From contig DATIKM010000140.1 in assembly GCA_035477595.1 (NCBI GenBank), positions 1 through 18,045 of the forward strand: a DNA stretch of 18,045 bases, read 5' to 3'. The notes under the pieces are model-generated. The model was not told the DNA's origin and searched no databases. It worked only from the letters and a program-made list of their open reading frames with translations. The position numbers and the translations under genes are program-made. Below, piece after piece: positions 14,657 to 18,045 of this stretch. Numbering within the stretch: position 1 is the stretch's first letter; the number at the start of each line of letters is the position of its first letter. This DNA comes from DATIKM01 sp035477595. Its GTDB lineage: Bacteria > Armatimonadota > Chthonomonadetes > Chthonomonadales > CAJBBX01.

Positions 14657-15610
14657 CTACGCGGCGTTCCCGTACTGGCGCCACGCGTCGAGCATCAGCT
14701 CGTAGCGAGCCAGGCGCATCCCGGTGTAGACGCAGTTGCTCGTGGAAAAGATGTAGCCGCCGCCCGGCATCCCGCTCTCCAGCGCGTAGCGCGCGTTCTC
14801 AACCACCTCCGCGTCCGTGCCCGAGTCGAGCAGACCGCAGTTCACGTTGCCGATCAGGCAGACGCGGTCGCCCACCAGGCGCTTCACCTCAGCGATGTCG
14901 ACCCCGGCCTGCGGGTCGATGGAGTGCAGCGCGTGGGGCTCGGCCTGCACGAGCTGGTCGAGTATCGGCATGATGTTGCCATCGGTGTGCTTGATCACGT
15001 GGAAGCCGAGGTCGCGCTGGCCGCGCACGAGGCGTGCGAGGTAGGGGGTAACGAACTCGGAGAACTGGCGCGGGCTGAGGAAGGGGCCGTCGTTGAGGCA
15101 GTAGTCCGAGCAGAGGGCGAACCCGTCCAGCCCGCCGTGGTCGCGGAGCCGCTCCGCCCAGGCGAGCTGGTGGTCCACCATTGCGCCGGCCTCCTGCCTG
15201 ACCTTCTGCGGCTCGTCCACCAACCGGTAGGCGAACGCCTCCATCTCCGTGCCGCCGGGGATGGAGTAGGTGGCGTCGCCGTGCATCATGAGGAAGTGCC
15301 GGTTGCCCGCCTTCTCGCGCACCAGATCGATGAGCCGGAATGTCTCCTCCGGCGAGCCGGGGTTGGGGTGGAGGAAGATGGCGCTGTGCTCGTACCGCTC
15401 GGCGGTCTCGATGTAGAGGTCCGCCATCTGGTTGCGGTGTAGCTGGCGCTCCTTCTCCTCCATCTGGTCCCACTGGCCGTAGTGGCGCTGGGAGAAGTGG
15501 ACCTTCCCGAACGCCTCCATGGTGAGGAAGAAGACGAGCTCGAAGTGCGGCACGCGGCCGGTGAGCGGCCGGCGCTCGAGGGCGGCGATGAAGCGCTCGC
15601 GTGGGGTCAA
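14657..15610 (-). CDS. Uroporphyrinogen decarboxylase (URO-D) superfamily protein, probably not HemE
   Basis: Encodes 317 residues beginning MTPRERFIAALERRPLTGRVP, the standard opening of URO-D superfamily proteins, and continuing through LDGFALCSDYCLNDGPFLSP, FHVIKHTDGNIMPILDQLV, IDPQAGVDIAEVKRLVGDRV, IGNVNCGLL and GYIFSTSNC. The superfamily includes true HemE and the zinc-dependent corrinoid methyltransferases MtaA, MtbA and CmuA. The classic methyltransferase zinc motif HxC reads HTD here (H208, D210), with further cysteines at C258 and C293, so metal binding is possible but not standard. It lacks the arginine-rich substrate motif expected in HemE, and it sits among carbohydrate genes, not haem genes. 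The start codon is TTG at 15610, supported by GGAGG 8 nt upstream. The gene lies 26 nt after the GH30 gene and 36 nt before the transporter. Confidence 0.85.
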   Translation of the reverse strand: MTPRERFIAALERRPLTGRVPHFELVFFLTMEAFGKVHFSQRHYGQWDQMEEKERQLHRNQMADLYIETAERYEHSAIFLHPNPGSPEETFRLIDLVREKAGNRHFLMMHGDATYSIPGGTEMEAFAYRLVDEPQKVRQEAGAMVDHQLAWAERLRDHGGLDGFALCSDYCLNDGPFLSPRQFSEFVTPYLARLVRGQRDLGFHVIKHTDGNIMPILDQLVQAEPHALHSIDPQAGVDIAEVKRLVGDRVCLIGNVNCGLLDSGTDAEVVENARYALESGMPGGGYIFSTSNCVYTGMRLARYELMLDAWRQYGNAA

Positions 15611-15636
15611 GTCGGGACCCTCCTTGGCGGAAGTCG

Positions 15637-17121
15637 TCAGTCGAGCACGTAGGTGGTCACGGAGCGGGGCGGTACAGTGTCCTCGAACCGACCGTCCCGC
15701 GTGGTGAGTGGCGGCATCTCACGGCAGTCCCACCGCACACCGCCGGTGTCGTCCTGCGTGCGCCAGCGCTTCACGGCCCGCGCGCGCCGCCCGAGCCGCG
15801 ACACGTCGAATGCGTAGGCCTTCGCGTCACTGGTGTCGTTGTGCACCACCACGGTCAGCCGACGGCCGCGCCGGTCGAGGGCCGCCAGGCTCCAGAAGTC
15901 GTCGGTCTCCAGTATCCGGTCGCCGGGCCGGATGAAGCGGCTGAACTGCATCATGGCGTAGAAGCCCTTGGCCTTCACGAGCTCGCCGGGCTGCCACGCG
16001 CGGCCCTCCCACTCGACCGGCCGGTCAACGGCGGCCTGCATCAGACCGTAGGTGTAGGTGAACCGGAGCTGCCATTCGAGCGGCTCGATCGGCTGCCAGT
16101 AGACCCACGCCGTGGGCCGCAGGCGCTTCACGTCGTTCACGATCCCTCGCGTGATGGGCAGTGCAGAGCGCATGTCGCGCGGCACGTAGCCTGGCGGCGC
16201 CCACTCGCGGTGCGTCACCTCCGACATCCAGATGGCGGGCACGCCGCGGGCGGCCGCCGCTTCGCGCAGGCGGTCCTGCCACTCCCAGCCCCAGTAGGTG
16301 TGCACGTTGAGCCGCTGCAGCGTGCGCGCGTCGAGGTTGCCGCCTTCCTTCGACGTGAGCCATTCGAGCGTGCGCAGCGCGGTGTGCGGGTTGTGCTCGT
16401 CCGAGGCGGCAATGAGCGTGCGCAGTCTCGCGCGATCCAGCGAGCGCCGGAGCGCCGAGAGCACGCGCGCCTGCAGCGGCGGGTCGATGCGGCTGCCCTC
16501 CTGGCTGCTCGTCGCCGGGTTCCACCAGTCCGCCGAGGGCTCGTTGAAGGGCGCGACCGATGTGAAGCGGACCCCTGCCTCCCGCTCCACGCGGGGGATG
16601 ATCTCGGCAAGCCAGTCCGCGTACTCCTCGGCACGCTCCGGAACCAGGTTCTCGCCACCGCCGGGCCCGCCGCGCGTGTCGCCGTTGCGCAGCATCCAGT
16701 ACGGCGGCGAGTTCACGAAGAGCTCGAAGCGGTCCGCCCCAAACCGCCGCGCGAGCCTCAGGGTCTCGATCTGGGACCGGTCGCGCTCCGGCAGCCACGT
16801 GCCGTCGCGGTCGAGCGTCACCAGGACGCGCCCCCCCGGCCGGAAGCGCGCGGGGTCCGTCTCCGGCGACGTGCCGCCCGCGTTGTAGCGCGCGATGTTC
16901 CATCCTAGGGCGTCGGGGTCGCGGGAGAAGAGGAGCCGTACGGCCTCGCGGCGGGCAGGCTCAGGCCATCCGCCGATGTAGACGGCCCACCACGAGAGGC
17001 TGGAGCCGAAGCCCTCCCAGCGCGGCACGAGGACGCGCGCGGGGTCAACCGTCACCGTTACCGGCTCGGCGGCGGCGGCGCCGCAGGCGAGGAGCGCGGC
17101 CGCTGTGGTTAGCGCGCGCAC
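15637..17121 (-). CDS. Secreted glycoside hydrolase family 30, resembling endo-beta-1,6-galactanase
   Basis: Encodes 494 residues. An N-terminal export signal (about 1-19) contains LLAC with C13, so it could be either a cleaved signal or a lipoprotein signal. The GH30 barrel shows WEGFGSSLSWWA (35-46), LGWNIARYNAGG (72-83), FVNSPPYWMLRNG (135-147), APFNEPSADWW (190-200), SSQEGS, NVHTYWGW and IWMSEVTHREW. By family alignment E194 is the acid/base and E301 the nucleophile. The EGFG-SLxWWA, SPPYWM and SQEG pattern is that of the endo-beta-1,6-galactanase-like group, so arabinogalactan side chains are a plausible substrate (inference). A C-terminal beta-sandwich-like region (about 400-494) ends SVTTYVLD. 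The start codon is GTG at 17121, placed directly after the TAA of the upstream gene. Only a weak AGGA lies 10 nt upstream, so translation is probably coupled. Confidence 0.88.
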   Translation of the reverse strand: MRALTTAAALLACGAAAAEPVTVTVDPARVLVPRWEGFGSSLSWWAVYIGGWPEPARREAVRLLFSRDPDALGWNIARYNAGGTSPETDPARFRPGGRVLVTLDRDGTWLPERDRSQIETLRLARRFGADRFELFVNSPPYWMLRNGDTRGGPGGGENLVPERAEEYADWLAEIIPRVEREAGVRFTSVAPFNEPSADWWNPATSSQEGSRIDPPLQARVLSALRRSLDRARLRTLIAASDEHNPHTALRTLEWLTSKEGGNLDARTLQRLNVHTYWGWEWQDRLREAAAARGVPAIWMSEVTHREWAPPGYVPRDMRSALPITRGIVNDVKRLRPTAWVYWQPIEPLEWQLRFTYTYGLMQAAVDRPVEWEGRAWQPGELVKAKGFYAMMQFSRFIRPGDRILETDDFWSLAALDRRGRRLTVVVHNDTSDAKAYAFDVSRLGRRARAVKRWRTQDDTGGVRWDCREMPPLTTRDGRFEDTVPPRSVTTYVLD

Positions 17122-17577
17122 TTACGACGCGTCCTGAACGGGCGCCATGATCAGGACGGGGCTCCCGCCGGTGTGCGCATCCGGGGCGAAGTACTCCATC
17201 GCCGGGACGCCCGGCCGCTCCACGAGCCCGGAGTGCGGCAGCCACTCGCTGTAGATGGCGCACCAGGTGGCGCCGATCTCGGGCATCGCGCACTCGAAGA
17301 CCGCCCAGCGGCAGGCCGGCACGTGCCGGACGGCCATCCCGGACGGCGGCGCCGTGTCCGGCCCAACCGCCGTCGCGGCGAGGAAGTCGACCCAGCCATC
17401 CTGACCGCAGCCGAAATAGGCGCCCCAGCAGCCAGGGTCCACGCCGAGGGGCGCCAGCTCGTCGTAACGCTGATGGTAGGCGCCCCAGAGCGCACCCCAG
17501 TCCGCTTCCGCGAGCTGGATCCGCGTCTCCAGTCCCACCAGGCGGAGCGCCGCGCGCTCCTCGAAACGGGGTTCCAT
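17122..17577 (-). CDS. Standalone GyrI-like / effector-binding domain protein
   Basis: Encodes 151 residues and no DNA-binding region. The chain follows the GyrI-like effector-binding fold: FEERAALRLVGLETRI at the start, a middle WGAYFGCGQDGWVDFLAATAV, then MAVRHVPACRWAVFEC, TWCAIYSEWLPHSGL and PAMEYFAPD. The glutamate in the last motif (E128) is the position that commonly contacts ligands in this family. Such domains are usually joined to AraC- or MerR-type regulators; alone they bind or hydrolyse small molecules or inhibit partners. Here it is the first gene of the GH30 operon, with AAAGGAGG 5 nt before the ATG (CCTCC at 17583-17587) and its stop abutting the GH30 GTG start. A role in sensing or handling a sugar-derived or aromatic compound is possible but is inference. 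Confidence 0.82.
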   Translation of the reverse strand: MEPRFEERAALRLVGLETRIQLAEADWGALWGAYHQRYDELAPLGVDPGCWGAYFGCGQDGWVDFLAATAVGPDTAPPSGMAVRHVPACRWAVFECAMPEIGATWCAIYSEWLPHSGLVERPGVPAMEYFAPDAHTGGSPVLIMAPVQDAS

Positions 17578-17760
17578 GGCTGCCTCCTTTCGCCTCTCCG
17601 GCCCGGGCGCCGTTCGGGATCGTGGGGCCGGACTCCTGCGCGCGGTCGCCTGGACGCATGCAGGCGCGGGGCGGCGCCGCGTCGAAGTTTATCTGGGCTG
17701 GCAGGGCGGTGGGCGCCGATGGGGCGCCCGGTGACGCCGGCCGGCGAAGGAGGTGCTTAC
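17578..17760. promoter_or_regulatory. Divergent promoter region between the GH30 operon and the CBM-like gene
   Basis: Two genes diverge from this 183-bp gap, so promoters for both must lie here or be supplied from it. The only AT-rich island is GAAGTTTATCT at 17684-17694, which could serve as a -10 element on either strand (minus-strand TAAACT). No matching -35 hexamer is clear. The gap also holds the inverted repeats at 17711-17746. Confidence 0.4.
17711..17746. repeat. Two inverted repeats in the leader of the CBM-like gene
   Basis: GGGCGCC (17711-17717) and GGCGCCC (17723-17729) form a 7-bp stem with a 5-nt loop. Immediately after lies CGCCGGCCGGCG (17735-17746), a perfect 12-bp palindrome that abuts the ribosome binding site AAGGAGG (17747-17753). 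They may be an operator or a leader structure affecting translation; high GC makes chance formation possible. Confidence 0.35.
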
Positions 17761-18045
17761 ATGCTGTCCGCCATGCTACTCGCGCTCGGGGTCGCGGCCG
17801 CCCAGGCCGCTCCGGCGAGCCTGATCCGCAACGGGGACTTCGCCGAAGGCGTCGCCGCGCACTGGACGGGCCACAGCGGCCCGGAGCTGCGCGCGACGGT
17901 CGTGCCGGCCAGCGTGGCCGGGCACACGAGAGCGGCCCGGCTCGAGGCGTCGCCGCCTGCCGGGGGCGCCCCCTGGTCCATCAGCTTCGGGCAGCTCCTC
18001 ACCGCACCCATTCAGCGCGACGACCACATCACCTTCCGCGCCTGG
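17761..18045 (+). CDS. Secreted protein with carbohydrate-binding-like N-terminus (partial, runs off window)
   Basis: The first 95 residues are present and the frame is open to the window end. AAGGAGG lies 7 nt before the ATG. A signal peptide (about 1-16, ending AAAQAAPA) is followed by SLIRNGDFAEGVAAHWTGHS, the typical opening of CBM4/9- and CBM22-like or galactose-binding-like beta-sandwich modules (NGDFE.G...W). The rest (RAARLEASPPAGGAPWSISF..LLTAPIQRDDHITFRAW) continues with strand-like segments consistent with such a module. These modules often precede glycoside hydrolase catalytic domains, so this may be a second polysaccharide-active enzyme divergent from the GH30 operon. The catalytic part, if any, lies outside the window. 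Confidence 0.75.
   Translation, partial: MLSAMLLALGVAAAQAAPASLIRNGDFAEGVAAHWTGHSGPELRATVVPASVAGHTRAARLEASPPAGGAPWSISFGQLLTAPIQRDDHITFRAW

Overview
The window is GC-rich, densely coding bacterial DNA with strong GGAGG-type ribosome binding sites. A TonB-dependent outer-membrane receptor, a periplasmic YfiR-like protein and a lipobox protein show a diderm (Gram-negative-type) cell. Armatimonadota or a similar carbohydrate-degrading environmental phylum is a plausible guess. That guess rests on the gene mix (URO-D family protein, Gfo/Idh/MocA oxidoreductase, GH30, standalone GyrI-like domain, beta-helix lipoprotein); no rRNA or other phylogenetic marker is present. I see no tRNA, rRNA, CRISPR, transposase or integrase.

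Layout. (1) 34-1929, plus strand: a secreted right-handed beta-helix lipoprotein. It runs convergently, stop to stop 9 bp apart, into (2) 6901-1939, minus strand. This is a tightly coupled three-gene sensory cassette in the order TonB-dependent receptor, YfiR/DUF4154 periplasmic protein and CHASE8-type hybrid histidine kinase, with overlapping starts and stops. (3) 10403-7110, minus: a 1097-residue protein of unknown function built from three copies of a papain-like (BtrH/C39-like) module plus a helical module. (4) 12438-10492, minus: a short-chain dehydrogenase with unusual active-site residues, then a Gfo/Idh/MocA oxidoreductase. (5) 13152-12652, minus: a small three-helix membrane protein resembling DUF4405. 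(6) 13242-13324: an orphan 83-bp copy of part of the neighbouring transporter gene. (7) 17577-13382, minus: GyrI-like effector-binding protein, GH30 glycoside hydrolase, URO-D family protein and MFS transporter, spaced 0 to 36 nt apart and so probably one operon. (8) 17761-18045, plus: the start of a secreted protein with a carbohydrate-binding-like N-terminus, divergent from the operon and cut by the window end.

Working model (inference). The right-hand operon and the divergent gene look like a polysaccharide-use locus: a secreted GH30 resembling endo-beta-1,6-galactanases, a permease for products, a putative ligand-binding GyrI-like protein, and SDR and Gfo/Idh/MocA dehydrogenases further along for sugar oxidation. 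The left-hand cassette looks like an envelope sensor. There, an outer-membrane receptor and a YfiR-like periplasmic protein could control a kinase that carries the same type of periplasmic sensor domain as the YfiN diguanylate cyclase. The triple-module protein is the least explained gene in the window.
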